From positions 1,867,001 through 1,931,000 of the forward strand of contig NC_092674.1 of NCBI RefSeq assembly GCF_964355755.1: 64,000 bases of DNA. The letters are read 5' to 3'. The notes under the pieces are model-generated. The model was given only the letters and a program-made list of their open reading frames with translations. It was not told the origin of the DNA and searched no databases. The translations under genes were made by a program, and so were the position numbers. Positions 13,257 to 25,200 of this stretch are shown piece by piece. The DNA is from Antedon mediterranea. Lineage: Eukaryota; Echinodermata; Crinoidea; Comatulida; Antedonidae. Every line of letters starts with the position of its first letter. Position 1 is the stretch's first letter.

Positions 13257-13375
13257 ATGTTGTCTTGTAGAGGGTGCATGTGTACAAAGTGGAACGTCTT
13301 GTAGAGGGTGCATGTGTACAAAGTGGAACGTCTTGTAGAGGGTGCTATGGCATGTGTACAAAGTGGAACGTCTTC
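13257..13375. repeat. 34-bp tandem repeat, 3 copies
   Basis: Unit GTCTTGTAGAGGGTGCATGT plus GTACAAAGTGGAAC. The third copy has a ten-base insertion that duplicates GGCATG. Confidence 0.9.
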
Positions 13376-13490
13376 AGTCAATACCGGTATAAAGAGAAGA
13401 AAACAGGTATGAGTAACAGCTGGGCTAAGGATATAAAGAAAGGGAATTGGTAAGGTTAGTAATATGCCAAACTTGTTAAAATCGCTCAAT

Positions 13491-13625
13491 GATTCTGGTG
13501 GTAGAACAAGTCTTCTTGGATAAGGACTACAAAACGTAGGTCCAGTGTACATAGCTTATGTGCACTTTAAAGAACCTAGTACATCTTTCGACACAGTAAA
13601 GTCACTGGTCATAACTGGGCTCTTT
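13491..13625 (+). mobile_element. SINE-like element, 5' part
   Basis: GATTCTGGTGGTAGAACAAG, TCTTCTTGGATAAG and GGTCCAGTGTACA match the 62069-62329 copy. The 3' half is lost or diverged. Confidence 0.55.
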
Positions 13626-13939
13626 GAGACCAGTCTTTGACTGAAGAGTTTACCCTGTATAATACAAATTCGATAATAATGTTTATAAAACTCTTGAAAG
13701 TGGACGATACTATCCCACATTAATAAACCACAATTTAAGGCGATAAATAATTAAAAGAGTATGTCTTTTAATTATTTAACGTTTGTTGTATAGTACGTTA
13801 AAGTCCATCATTTCATGTTAACATTCAAGAATACAAATTTATCAATGACAATTACATAAATATTTCTATTTGGTAAATACCATGAAATATTCACATGAAA
13901 ACACTAAAATAATATAGTAGGTGTATTACCTTTTTCCAG

Positions 13940-14059
13940 ATCTGTTTGGAGTTAGCAAGAGTGATTGGAACTTGGTGATGAGATTCCTTGCATCGGTACA
14001 CCTCACGTCTTCAAAACAGTGCCTCCAAGATGGTCTCCTCGATTGTATCAATACATATG
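13940..14059 (+). CDS. Isolated exon-like segment, gene not recognised
   Basis: 120 bp between a good acceptor (CTTTTTCCAG) and a plausible donor (TATG|GTAAAG), open throughout and symmetric phase 1-1. It encodes DLFGVSKSDWNLVMRFLASV, HLTSSKQCLQDGLL and DCINTY, a well-mixed, helix-like peptide with no low complexity. No neighbouring exon could be joined to it. It may be a remnant, or one exon of a gene with long introns. Confidence 0.4.
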
Positions 14060-14483
14060 GTAAAGTCTGCAAAATAATAATCCCAATACTAGTTAATATT
14101 ACTAAGCATGTTCAAAGACCAGAGCTACCTATTCAAATGTAACCAAACATAAGGTTTTGTAAATATTCAAGAAACCAAAATATGTTATGAAATTTGGAAA
14201 GGCAAATGCATCACAAAATGATAAATATAATGAAAGCATATTTTAATTTAGCATCAAAGGCCATTCATATTTGTGTTTATCATTCAGAGGAAAATGTATA
14301 ATGTTTAAAAAATAAACAATCTCATATACACTTCTGGATCTGGGAATCCCTGGATCGATACCTGACAAAGGTCAAACAAAATGTGCTAGATGAAATCTGA
14401 AAGGACAACTACAATACAAAATGATTAATAAACAAACAAATTACCTTTTTTTGTAGATCTACACACTTGATGTATACAAAAAG

Positions 14484-14858
14484 GCTTGGCAGTTACTGAT
14501 GTGGTCTGTACCTGCCAACAGTCCACCAGACTAGTGGTCCACCGGACTAGTGCTTGGCTGTTACTACTGTGGTCTGTACCTGCCAACAGTCCACCAGACT
14601 AGTGGTGTACCGGACTAGTGCTTGGCTGTTACTGCTGTGGACTGTAACTGCCAACAGTCCACCAGACTAGTGGTCAACCGGACTAGTGGTCAACCGGACT
14701 AGTGCTTGGCTGTTACTGCTGTGGACTGTTACTGCCAACAGTCCACCAGACTAGTGGTCCACCGGACTAGTGCTTGGCTGTTACTGGTATGGACTGTTAC
14801 TGCCAACAGTCCACCAGACTAGTGGTCCACCGGACTAGTGCTTTGCTGTTACTGGTAG
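14484..14858. repeat. 68-bp tandem repeat, about 5.5 copies
   Basis: Unit GCTTGGCTGTTACTGCTGTG, continuing to CCAACAGTCCACCAGACTAG and CACCGGACTAGT. One unit carries an extra 16-bp GGTCAACCGGACTAGT block. Confidence 0.93.
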
Positions 14859-14939
14859 TGTGTGCATCAACACTTTCACCAGCCTAGGAAAAACAAGCTT
14901 TATAACAACAAGGTTTGTAACCGATAATGGTTATGTTTA

Positions 14940-15290
14940 TGCACTTGTCAATTGTATGACCCACTATACGACCCCCGGGAGAGGTGCGTCATTTGTCCGA
15001 TGTGCGTCATACTTTTGAATACCATGACGCACCCGTGCGTCAAAAAGGTGACTTACCTTTAGGTGACCATGACGCACCCATTTTGACGCACTGTGACCAT
15101 GTTGTTTATGATATGGTGGGTGGTAAAGTGACGGACATTGACACACCTTGTTCATTGATGTGACGTACCATCTAGGTTTTTTGACACACCCCTGCGTCAG
15201 TAATTATTTGTAAATGACGCACCCATGACGCACCTCTCCCGGGGGTCGTATAGTGAGTCATACAATTGACAAGTGCATTAATGACTACCA
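14940..15290. mobile_element. Foldback element with ~53-bp inverted ends
   Basis: Left end TGCACTTGTCAATTGTATGA, continuing to CCCCGGGAGAGGTGCGTCAT, is matched in reverse at 15238-15290 with one mismatch. The 245-bp interior holds many TGACGCA/TGCGTCA heptamers. No transposase frame is present. Confidence 0.93.
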
Positions 15291-15292
15291 GA

Positions 15293-16851
15293 CATGTTAG
15301 AAAGAAAACATCATCTAGTTGAAACTAAACTTGATGGCTTTGAATGTGCTTCCCTGCACAGCATTGTTTTTCATCAATCGAAGATATTTTGCGTTTCATG
15401 AAAAAGGTGTATGATACAATAAAATTTGGTTTGTTTTTGTCTTTCAGGGTAGATAGCGTGATGATGGTCAATACTGTATACTCATAGTCTGATTCAGTTT
15501 GGGTACCCACAGTTAACAGGCCTGCTGAACAACAGATGGACCCGATCGCAATTATTTTCATTTTATCTACAAATAATTTTGTTAAAGCATTAGGCCTAGG
15601 TATAGGCCTAGCCATTAGAAAAAAAAACACTTCACTTCATTTTATTAATATCAATTTTGAGCCAGAGCCAAAATTGTGGGCCAGCAGGGAGAGCAAGGTC
15701 CTTTCTTCCATGTATTTCTCACTTATGATCTGTACCGGGATCATCTGTACCTACCAGGCTTAGGCTACACGGTGGCCCTATTCCCAAATATTTTTAAAAA
15801 AAGGCGAACGAGTCTGCCTCGTCCAGTGTTGTTGTGTTGTCCCAGACAAGAAGGCTAGCCTACAATCAAAAAAACTTTAATTCGCTTGTTGTGTAGGTAG
15901 GCCGGCCTAGGCTTGAATTAATGACATATTATGAGGCTTTTCAACATCTAATATCTATCTAATTTGGTGTAACAAATTAAAGGTATAATAGTTGATAACA
16001 TTTACTAATTTAGAGGGGTAAAAAAGGCACAATTATACAATTAAACTTACAATAAATTCACAAAAGTCGAAAAAGGAGAGCCATACTTACATACCCCCAC
16101 CAAGCACACAACAATACTGCAGTTGGTGTAGTGTTCTTTGTCCAGTCGTCTTTTGAATAATTGTTGTCTCGACGTCTGGACAAAAGTTATAGCAAAGTTT
16201 CGACTTTTTAAAAAGCACGTTGTAATAAATAAAACAAAATTACTAGAAGAGTTTTGACGTTAAAACTATTCTTTGTGTCATCCATAATATTTCGAACGAA
16301 AATGTAACACAGGGCAGAACTACTCACATGACGTAGGCCTATTAATAACGTAAAAGTATAAGAGATTAATGAATACTGTAGATCGATCCGGCCAAAAAGT
16401 TGGTTTAAGACAAGACTAAATATTCAATTATTTATTTATTATTTATTTCAGAATGTACTTACTAACGACAATAAAGTATATAAACACTTATACATATGCA
16501 TATAGGGCCACATAGATTTGAGCTAATACTCTGAAATAAATCTCTTTTTGTAACGTCTACTCGCCTCACTGAGCGGGTACGACCAAGAACGTTGAATTAA
16601 ACAATGAAACCAGGTCACAATAAAAAAAAAATGGAATTCATACATTTAAATTGAAAAATATACCATGAAAAAAAGTCTTCGATTAATTTGATGAATTTAA
16701 TTTTAAATTAATATTATAATTAGGACACGTTTTACCTAGAAATAATAAAAATCTATTTTGGATTATATTCTCTATACAACTTGGAGATATCGAATTCACA
16801 ATAACTGAACAATATTCAATGTGTGGACGAACAATATTGTTTATAGGCGCG
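15293..16851. other. Intergenic, no gene supported
   Basis: Contains clusters of TAGGCCTA (15590-15612, 15897-15912). Short open frames on both strands lack splice or family support. Confidence 0.4.
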
Positions 16852-17118
16852 CCGCAGCCAAAACAAAATTATCGGTTAATTGTTGAACCAATCAAGTGCG
16901 CATGATCAGTTATTACCAAAACAACCAGATGCCCAATCACAACGCAACAATTTGTCCTCCAGGTCAAAGGTTAAAAATGATCGCATAATTATCCGATTTG
17001 AATGACTTATCGGTTAATTTTGCTCGAGCAATCGGTTCAACCCCGTTTCCACAGGCAGTTTGTCGGTTAACTATCGGTTAATTTTTATCAGTTAATTACC
17101 GGTAAATTTTGGCTGCGG
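16852..17118. mobile_element. MITE with CCGCAGCCAAAA ends
   Basis: Inverted ends CCGCAGCCAAAACAAAATTA and TAAATTTTGGCTGCGG. TCGGTTAATT is repeated five times inside, in a 267-bp element. Confidence 0.8.
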
Positions 17119-17296
17119 AAACACGTCCATAAAGACACACCAGAGTGATGTATTAATTCATCCATTAGCTTTCGGATATGATACTTGCTTTGCTAAAAAT
17201 CATCTCTGATTCATGCCATAATTTAAATTGTCATGATTATAACAATTTTACAATCTAATCCACTGGACTTACTTGTTTAGTCAACAGTAACAAGTA

Positions 17297-17464
17297 ACGC
17301 TCTGTCCACACTATCAAACTAGTTTGACAAAAAAGGTGGGATGTGCCCAAATATGGTAGTGATATATCCAAATATATATGCCCATATATAATATTATCAT
17401 GTCCATATATGTGCACATCACATTTTTTTGTCACATCATATTTAATAGTGTAAACAGAGCTTTA
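17297..17464. mobile_element. MITE-A copy
   Basis: Left GCTCTGTCCACACTATCAAA, right TTTAATAGTGTAAACAGAGC. The interior is diverged (GTGATATATCCAAATAT). Confidence 0.9.
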
Positions 17465-18775
17465 AGTCCAGTGGATTAGATTTATATCTTTCTACAATTA
17501 ATACTACCTGAATGAGTGAGTATTTATTATTTAAATGGCGATCTTATTGACCTAGGTAGCCCTACCTTTTTAAATATATAGTTAGTTCTATGTGAAAACC
17601 TTTTTTTATCCATATATTTCTTTTTTCAATCTCTCTAATCACCAGACCCGTATCAAGATTTTCAATTTGTATGCAAAATGGCGTGACTTCACTCCGAGTT
17701 CATAGATTTCACGGTCCTGTCATTACTTTTGGTTTTCTTTTTTAAACTTTAATTTTAATTTGTTTTTAGCAATAATATAAATGAAAATCACATGTATCAA
17801 CTCATATTTCATTAGTCTTTATTGTGTAATGTAATTACATCGCAGAAATACAATGCACCAACTAGCGGTAATCCAGCACCAAACATATCATGTTACTAGA
17901 ACTTTTACGGATATTTACAATATTTAGTGACATTACTACAAACCAAACATTACGATACTTACATTATCGGCTAATTATTACTGTTTTTTTAGACTTCTTG
18001 AATCAGACTGTCCAGCAGGTAGGCCTACTTTACCGTACTAAACGTATCTGTTTTATTCAACAAACTTCGAGTGTAAACTTTCGTTAAAACCATACGCCAT
18101 ACTTGTAGTCTGTCACGTGATAATTGACTAATTTCCTATTTCAACATGAATCATTCCGTTTCCAATGTTAACAAAGTCAATTATTAATAATAATATTATT
18201 ATTGACAGTGACGTATTGCGGAAAGGTATCTAGGAGATGAGATTTCTTAAACATTACAATAAAAGCTCATTCAACAGCCTATATTATAGCTCCTACTCTC
18301 AAATTCTTCGAACACTGTCCTGAAATGTTGCCAACTGTATATAATGCTTACAATACTATAATTAGCATGCAAACAATATACACCTGGGCTAAGTTAAATA
18401 GTTTGTTTTTTCTGGATTAGAAATGCGTTCAAACGATGAAATAATGCGTTCAAACAATGAAATAATGCGTTCAAACGATGAAATAATGCGTTCAAACGAT
18501 GAAATAATGCGTTATGTGCAGATTTATCATCAATTTAGCAGCACACACAAGATAAGTTATTTCAAATCCTAAATTACATACACCTTAACTTTAATAACAC
18601 CAAATTCGTTTTAAAAATAATAGGTCAAAATAATGATACCACCACCACAACCAAAATAAATAGTGCCTTAGCTTAAAACTATCTCCAAGCATCAAACACA
18701 TTTTTAAAGCAATCCGTTCGACGCGAGCTTAATCCGACGTCGTAGGCTGTCGCAAGTAACATTTGACCAATCGTA
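17465..18775. other. Intergenic, no gene seen
   Basis: Includes a small 20-bp tandem (AATGCGTTCAAACGATGAAA, four copies at 18421-18510). Otherwise unremarkable AT-rich DNA. Confidence 0.5.
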
Positions 18776-18956
18776 AAGCGTGGTTCCCACTAGAACGCAA
18801 CGTAACGCAGCGACGTATCGACGCAACGTGCTGTATTGCGTAATCACAAGTGGGAACCGACGACGCAACAGGTGTGGGCAAACACAATTATTGGAAGGGA
18901 ATTTTCTTACGTTACGTAGGTTGCGTTACGTTACGTCGCTAGTGGGAACCACGCTT
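18776..18956. mobile_element. MITE-B copy, complete
   Basis: AAAGCGTGGTTCCCACTAG opens and CTAGTGGGAACCACGCTTT closes a 181-bp element rich in ACGCAACG/CGTTGCGT. It is the reference copy for this family. Confidence 0.93.
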
Positions 18957-19032
18957 TATGGATCATAGCTTGCGATAGGTCACTGCTTGATTCCCACTAG
19001 AACGCAACGCAGCGACGTATCGACGCAAAGTG

Positions 19033-21069
19033 CAGGCCCGTATGCAGCATTTATAATGGGGGGGTGCGAGCGAAGCGAGCAACAATGGCTGGGGGCCAGG
19101 GGGCCGCCAAGGGCCCCCGGTCAGGGTCCAGGGGCCGAAGGCCCTGGAAAAATTTGCGTTATTTGACGTTCTAAAGACTGATGTAAGACTGTCTGTTGTG
19201 GCTTGGGCTAGTTGAACGATGGACACCAGAACTTAACGCTTTCATGATGAGGCCAACTCAGCAGGGGTGGCGCCAGGATCTTCCCGACGCGGGGGCTACA
19301 TTCCCCGATGAGGGGGCTATGCGAGCGAAGCGAGCATCACTAGGCTGAGGGCCAGGGGCCGCCAAGAGCCCCCGGTGGGGTCCAGGGGGGCGAAGCCCCC
19401 GGAAGCAACGCGTTCTAGCGTCATTTGAGGTCTTTTTAATCAGATTTAGGGTAGCCATTTTTTCCATTTTTTATAATGCATAAATAAAATACTGCGTGCA
19501 AAAAAACGATGCGCGATGACTGTTTCAATCCATATTTTTCAATTTAAAAAATAAAAGTTCAAAGAAAATTTAGAAAAATAGAGTTGGAGGTCCCGGAAAT
19601 TGGACTTATTATACTTCAAAACATGAAAAAAAATATATAAGTCCCTATCATGGGTTGTGACTGAGCTAAGAAATGTTTGAAAAATAGAGATGCTAGGTCT
19701 CGGAAAATGTACTTCTTGTTCTTCGAAATATGACCAGCTTTATTGTTGGGGCTGAGCTAAGAAAATGTTTAAAACTAGAGCTGCAGGTCTTCAAAAAATT
19801 GCATTTTATACTTTGGAAACATCAGGCCTAGAGGCTTAAAAAACGCAAGCGTAGACCTTTTTCAGTCGGGGAAAAAAGTTTATTCCTCCCAGGTGTATGC
19901 ATGCGTACCATCTGGACTTCCGAGTGGTGAGAAATTCATGACATACAGGATATTGAAAATGTAATAACTATAGCTATAATGTTGGCTAAGCGAAAATGGC
20001 ATGTTTTTTTGTTTAGTAATAGATGAAAAATTTATTTTAGGTGCCCCACGGTACAGAAGGTTACTTGTAAATTAAAAAATTGGTGAACAAACGAACAATT
20101 AACATAATTCGTTTTTGCTGTAGTGTAGCGTACGTCGACGCAGTACACGACGTAACCGTCGGTAAACTTCGCCTGGAAAATAACACATTACACATTTTGG
20201 TCCCTGGATGAAACTTGATATCACGCGTCTCGACCCAACGTTGAACGATTCGTACAAAGGGATACCGCCAGACAAGTGCGTACCTAGCTATTGTTTAGTA
20301 GTAAGTTAGATCGCTGGCAATAATGAATGCATATAAAGTGCATATTATCACTCTGACGTACTCTCACGGTCAATGAAACGTCGCGGTTTTCTAGGCGCTG
20401 AAGCTAGCTACGAAGTGAACGCGAACGCTTTTTACTGTATATTATATTCCCCGACAAAAAGTACACGTGTTCCCTTCGGTAACCGTCGGTAAACTTCGCC
20501 TGGAAAATAACTACATTACACATTTTGGTCCCTGGATGAAACTTGATATCACGCGTCTCGACCCAACGTTGAACGATTCGTACAAAAGGATACCGCCAGA
20601 CAAGTGCGTACCTAGCTAATGTTTATTAGTAAGTTAGATCGCTGGCAATAATGAATGCATAAAAGTGCATATTAGCCCTCTGACGTACTCTCACGGTCAA
20701 TGGAACATCGTGGTTTTCTAGGCGCTGAAGCTATATGAAGTGAACGCGAACGTTTTTACTGTATATTATACCGCGTACCGCGTACATGAAGCGCTAAGCT
20801 ATTGCTTGTCGTCACATGATCGACTGCGCATGTTTTACATCGAGTTTGTAGTCAGTTCAGATTCCGTAATTTAATTACCGGTATTTTTTCATTTTATATT
20901 AGCATATTTTTGTTTGTATACCATTGATAATGTAAATTTTGTATATATATAATGATATTGTCTTTAGTTAAACAAGACAAGAAAAAATACCAACCGAGGA
21001 AATAGTGGACCTTTTGGGACTTGGGGGGGTGCGTCTGCACCCAACGCACCCCCCCTGGATACGGGCCTG
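19033..21069. mobile_element. Non-autonomous DNA transposon nested in MITE-B
   Basis: Ends CAGGCCCGTATGCAG and CTGGATACGGGCCTG form a 15-bp inverted repeat with one mismatch. The 5-bp direct repeat AAGTG flanks it (19028-19032, 21070-21074). Both ends carry G/C runs next to the inverted repeat. Inside are two related G-rich blocks (about 19062-19145 and 19317-19405) and a 300-bp direct duplication. No transposase frame was seen. The superfamily is not assigned. Confidence 0.88.
20152..20770. repeat. Direct duplication inside the 2.04-kb transposon
   Basis: Copies at about 20152-20447 and 20479-20770, 327 bp apart, both starting GTAACCGTCGGTAAACTTCG and sharing GATATCACGCGTCTCGACCC. Confidence 0.92.
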
Positions 21070-21209
21070 AAGTGTTGTATTGCGTAACCACAAGTGGGAA
21101 CCGACGACGCAAACATCGCTAGTTTGATTTCAGGCAGGCGGGGGAAAACACAATTACTAGAAGGACATTTGCTTACGTTGCGTCGCGTCGCTAGTGGAAA
21201 CCAAGCTTA

Positions 21210-21754
21210 AGTCTAACAATCTATTAATTAATGATAGTCTAATCGTTAAAATTGTATCATACTACCTAATGGCATTTAAAAACCACGATCTATATAAATG
21301 AATGTTTACACCTATGATACTATTTAATTTTCTGGTTCTAAATATAAGTGTTCCCCAATCCATAGATTGTGTTGTGGTGGTCATCATCACCACCAACATA
21401 ATGGTTAAAATAAGGTTTTTTTATACACTTATTAATAATGTACTGTATATTGTTTTTCTGATTCTAAAATCGTACGTTCCTAATTCCATGATTATATATA
21501 TATAAAGTTTTAGTCGGAAAGTTCTGACACTAAAGTGATCAAGTCAACTGTTCAAACATTATGATGATGCGTTGAGTGCCCATTCCATATATTTTGTCTA
21601 TGTAAAAGTTTAAAGGTTCAACAACATTTCGGATAGTTTTCACACTATAGTTATCAAATAGTCTACACGTCACGGATTTTGTGACGTCATATAATCGGGT
21701 ACATCGTCATTTTTAAATATCCGAACCAAAACCAGCAATAACGTTGAGTTTCAG
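21210..21754. other. 3' flank of the nAChR gene
   Basis: AT-rich sequence downstream of the receptor's stop on the minus strand; probably its 3' untranslated region. No clear AATAAA on the minus strand near the stop was found. Confidence 0.4.
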
Positions 21755-22275
21755 TTAAAGCATCTGAGTGAAAATAACGGAATCAATGATGACAATGCAA
21801 ATCAGGTAAATCCACAAAAAAAGACGATCAAGAACGCTAGCAACCAGTTGCCAATCGCTTATTAGTTGATCTGTTTTCTCTTTTTCTGCAAAATGTTCCA
21901 CAAGAAATCTCTGGTTACGCAACATTTCTCGGCATACAGGATCAGACGCCGACTCCATCGATGAAAGTGATCGCATGTTGTTGCGCGTACCATTCAAACG
22001 TTTTTCGCGCGTAGTTATATCGATCGGGTCTTCCTGTGGGCCCATATCCATATCCGTGTAAATAGTCTGTGTTATGGGCTCGTAGACTCGTTTCGAGTTG
22101 CTTCGCTGAATTTTTTTAACGTGAACATGAAGACATAGAGGGCGAGCAAGAAATTGCAAGAAAACCACTTGCATCCATCTTGGAAGTGGAGTTTGTCGAT
22201 GGTGACAGTTTAGCACTAGTATAGTCATTAATAAAGATATGGAAACACACATTATTGTGATGATATAAAATCGAG
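21755..22275 (-). CDS. CHRNA9/10-like: nAChR exon 8: M3, cytoplasmic loop, M4, stop
   Basis: Acceptor CTTCTTTGCAG. Encodes M3 (FYIITIMCVSISLLMTILVL), the motif PRWMQVVFLQFLARPLCL, a loop of about 90 residues and M4 (DRLFLWIYLICIVIIDSV), ending QML and TAA at 21757-21755. Confidence 0.95.
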
Positions 22276-25200
22276 CTGCAAAGAAGAAAAGGACATTTGT
22301 TATTACGTATAGGTACAGTATATGATTTGAACTCGATCGTCACCAGGACGAGTTAAGTTTAATTAATATTAAGCGTGGTTCCCACTAGAGACGCAACTCA
22401 AGGACGTACGCGCAACGCAAGCGAGTTGACAAATGACAAGAGACAGTTTGAATAATCCATCGCTGTGATAGGTCAAATCCCTTACGTTGCGTTACGTCAT
22501 TGTGTTGCGTCGCTAGAGGGAACCAAGTGTTAGGACGCAACGCATGGACGTGAGTGCAACAAAAGTAATCACGACGCGATGTAGTGGCGGATTCACTGCG
22601 TCGTGACTTGTGCGGTGTACTTACAACCTTGCGTTGTGTCCAAGGAGGGGACGCAACGCAAGGATGTACGCGCAACGCAAGCGAGTTAACCAATGACAAG
22701 AGACAGTTTGAATAATCCATCGCTTGTGATTGGTCAAATCCCTTACGTTGCGTTACGTCGTTGTGTTGCGTCTCAAGCCTTACGTAACGTTCATGTTGAA
22801 TTACACCTGCGCTGACATTGAAATAGAACAGAAAACTTACACAATATTGGAATATCACTTCCGCTGGCTGGCATATTCTCAGCCACAACTAACATAAACA
22901 CTGTTAATGACAAAAGTACTGTGATTCCCAGCGAAACTTTTTCTCCAGAGTTACATGGTAAAATGAATTCCACCAATGACATTGCAGATATCACCAAACA
23001 CGGCACAACCAGATTCAGAAAGTAAAACAGAGGGCGTCGTTTGATTTCCAATCTAAAAGTTACACTGGCGTATGTTTTATCAGGACAACAGCTAAATGTT
23101 TCTAACTCTTTCTTGTGAGCGATTTCTACAAATTAATGAAACAATACAAATACAATTAATACATTCAAATCAATAGAAAAGCATATTGATAGGTTTGTTG
23201 CCAAGTACCAATTCTAAAACTTGGTTTCCATTTAGATGCAAAGCATCCCAAGTATCGCTTGATCGCTCAACTCACTTTCGTTGCGCCTACGTCGTTGCGT
23301 TGCGTCAGTGGGAACCAAGCTTAAAATAGCCTTGGTTGTAACAACCAGGCCTCCGTGTAACAATCACCCAGTTGGTTTCTTTTATTCGCTTACATAGAGT
23401 ACCGTTTTGATACTTAACTCCATAATATTAACAGTGCGCGTTCGTTAAAGCTTGTTTTACAGAACGCAACGCAATGACGTAAGCGTAACGTTTCGTTCCC
23501 ACTATATACGCAATACAAGGACGTAGAGTTGGCCGGCTAAAGACAAGCAACAGTTCGAATAATCCATCGCGTGTGATTAGTCAAATTACTTATCGTTGCC
23601 TTAAACTCTGTCTACACTATAAAACTTTATATGACGTGCCCACCATAAGTGGTATGACATCATCATGTCCATATATTGTCACATAAAGTTTAATATAACT
23701 GATTTGACCAATCACAGGCAATGGATTATTCGAACTGTCGCTTGTCTTGTCAAGTGCGTTGCGTCCAAATGAGAACAAAGCTGTAAGCGTTAGCACGCGT
23801 CATCCGTTTTCGTCCATATTAAATAAACTTACCAAGTGTGTCCCATTCGCCGTTATGATTGTAGTTCGACGCGTCAGCTGTATCATCGAAGTAGTCAATG
23901 TACTTGGTGTCGTGTTGCCACGAACCAAACTTCAATCGACATACCTGCCAACAAATGTTATCAATAGAAATTGAATACAAGTCTGTAGTAATTTCGAGGC
24001 TTTTTACAAGCTCAAGTAGTATATGTATGAAACGCCATATGTGCCAAAATATATATATCTGTTTACTAATATTAAGTCAAAACTCCGTCTGGAACACAGA
24101 CTATAGTTTACTGAGTAGCATGGGGGATTTATATATTACGAGGACATGTTCGTATAGGCCTACTTCCTTAAAGTCTCAAATGTATTCCTACATATAAAGC
24201 TTAAAATTAATTCATGCTAAATGATATAATATACAAATAATAAATGTTTAATAGTGCGTACTATTGCACGCCATGTGACCCACAATCTTCTAATCAAATG
24301 GCAGGAATTTATTTAAGTGTTTTATAACACATACTATTATAATACAGTAATCAGCTCTCACCTGTTTATCAAACGGATAGAGGTAGACATCAACAGAGCA
24401 ATGAGATTTGATCGTAAGGGGCGCACTCCAATCCACACTACCATTTTCCGTTACGATTACGTTAGTGGTTACCGTCATGAACGGTTCGTTAGAACTTTCA
24501 TCACGACTGAAAAATTACAAAACATTACAAACAACAAATGTCATTATTACGTTTGTGGCACTGCTGCTGCAACTCTTAGTGCTTAACATATGTAATGTAA
24601 CTCCCTCTATGAAACACTTTTTTGTTTCAATTTTTAGAAATTAACATGTATTTTTATTCGTAATTCTTTTTGTTCCCCTTTTAACAGGCCCATTAATTAC
24701 CCACATCAAATATATGAAAAAAAAGCTAACAAATAATAATGAATACAGTTTAAAAAATAAAATTACTTCGAGGTGATGTCTGAGTGTTTTGGGGGGTAAT
24801 CAATTACCTCACCCCTCATTCGATTTTAAATGCACGAGTAACGGTTAATTAACACAGACGAGCAGTAACGGTAGGCGGAAAACCGCGTAAACTTGTCCAA
24901 CGTAGAATCTGTATCTATCCTGAGCGGAAACTACCCGTCTGCTCCGCGTTGTGTGGTCTTAAGGATTAACATAGATTCTATTTGTTATTAACGTTACCGC
25001 TCGTCTGTGTGAATTGGCCTTAAGCTTGGTTCTCACTAGGACGCAACGCAAGGACGTAGACGCAACTGTTTGAATAATCTATCGCTTGAAATTGGTCAAA
25101 CCACTTTGCGTTGCGTTACGTCCTTGCATTGCGTACCAGTGGGAACCAAGCTTTAACGGTACGACGTGCTTACGTGTTGTATAATATTGTATCGGGAAGC

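Larger units (their letters stand above)
18985..21209. mobile_element. MITE-B copy split by a 2.04-kb insertion
   Basis: Left half 18985-19032 (GCTTGATTCCCACTAGAACG). Right half 21070-21209 (AAGTGTTGTATTGCG to CTAGTGGAAACCAAGCTTAA). Removing 19033-21069 and one AAGTG restores the arrangement of the 18776 copy. Confidence 0.9.

Noticed and set aside
13172-13552. A 126-residue minus-strand frame
   Set aside because: Made of the 34-bp tandem repeat and SINE-derived sequence.
15325-15630. Minus-strand frame with a hydrophobic start (KIIAIGSICCSAGLL)
   Set aside because: No splice partner, no family resemblance and low-quality composition after the first 35 residues.
22385-22888. A 167-residue minus-strand frame overlapping nAChR exon 7
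   Set aside because: It is intron and MITE-B sequence read in another frame; the true exon ends at 22841 at a GTAAGT donor.
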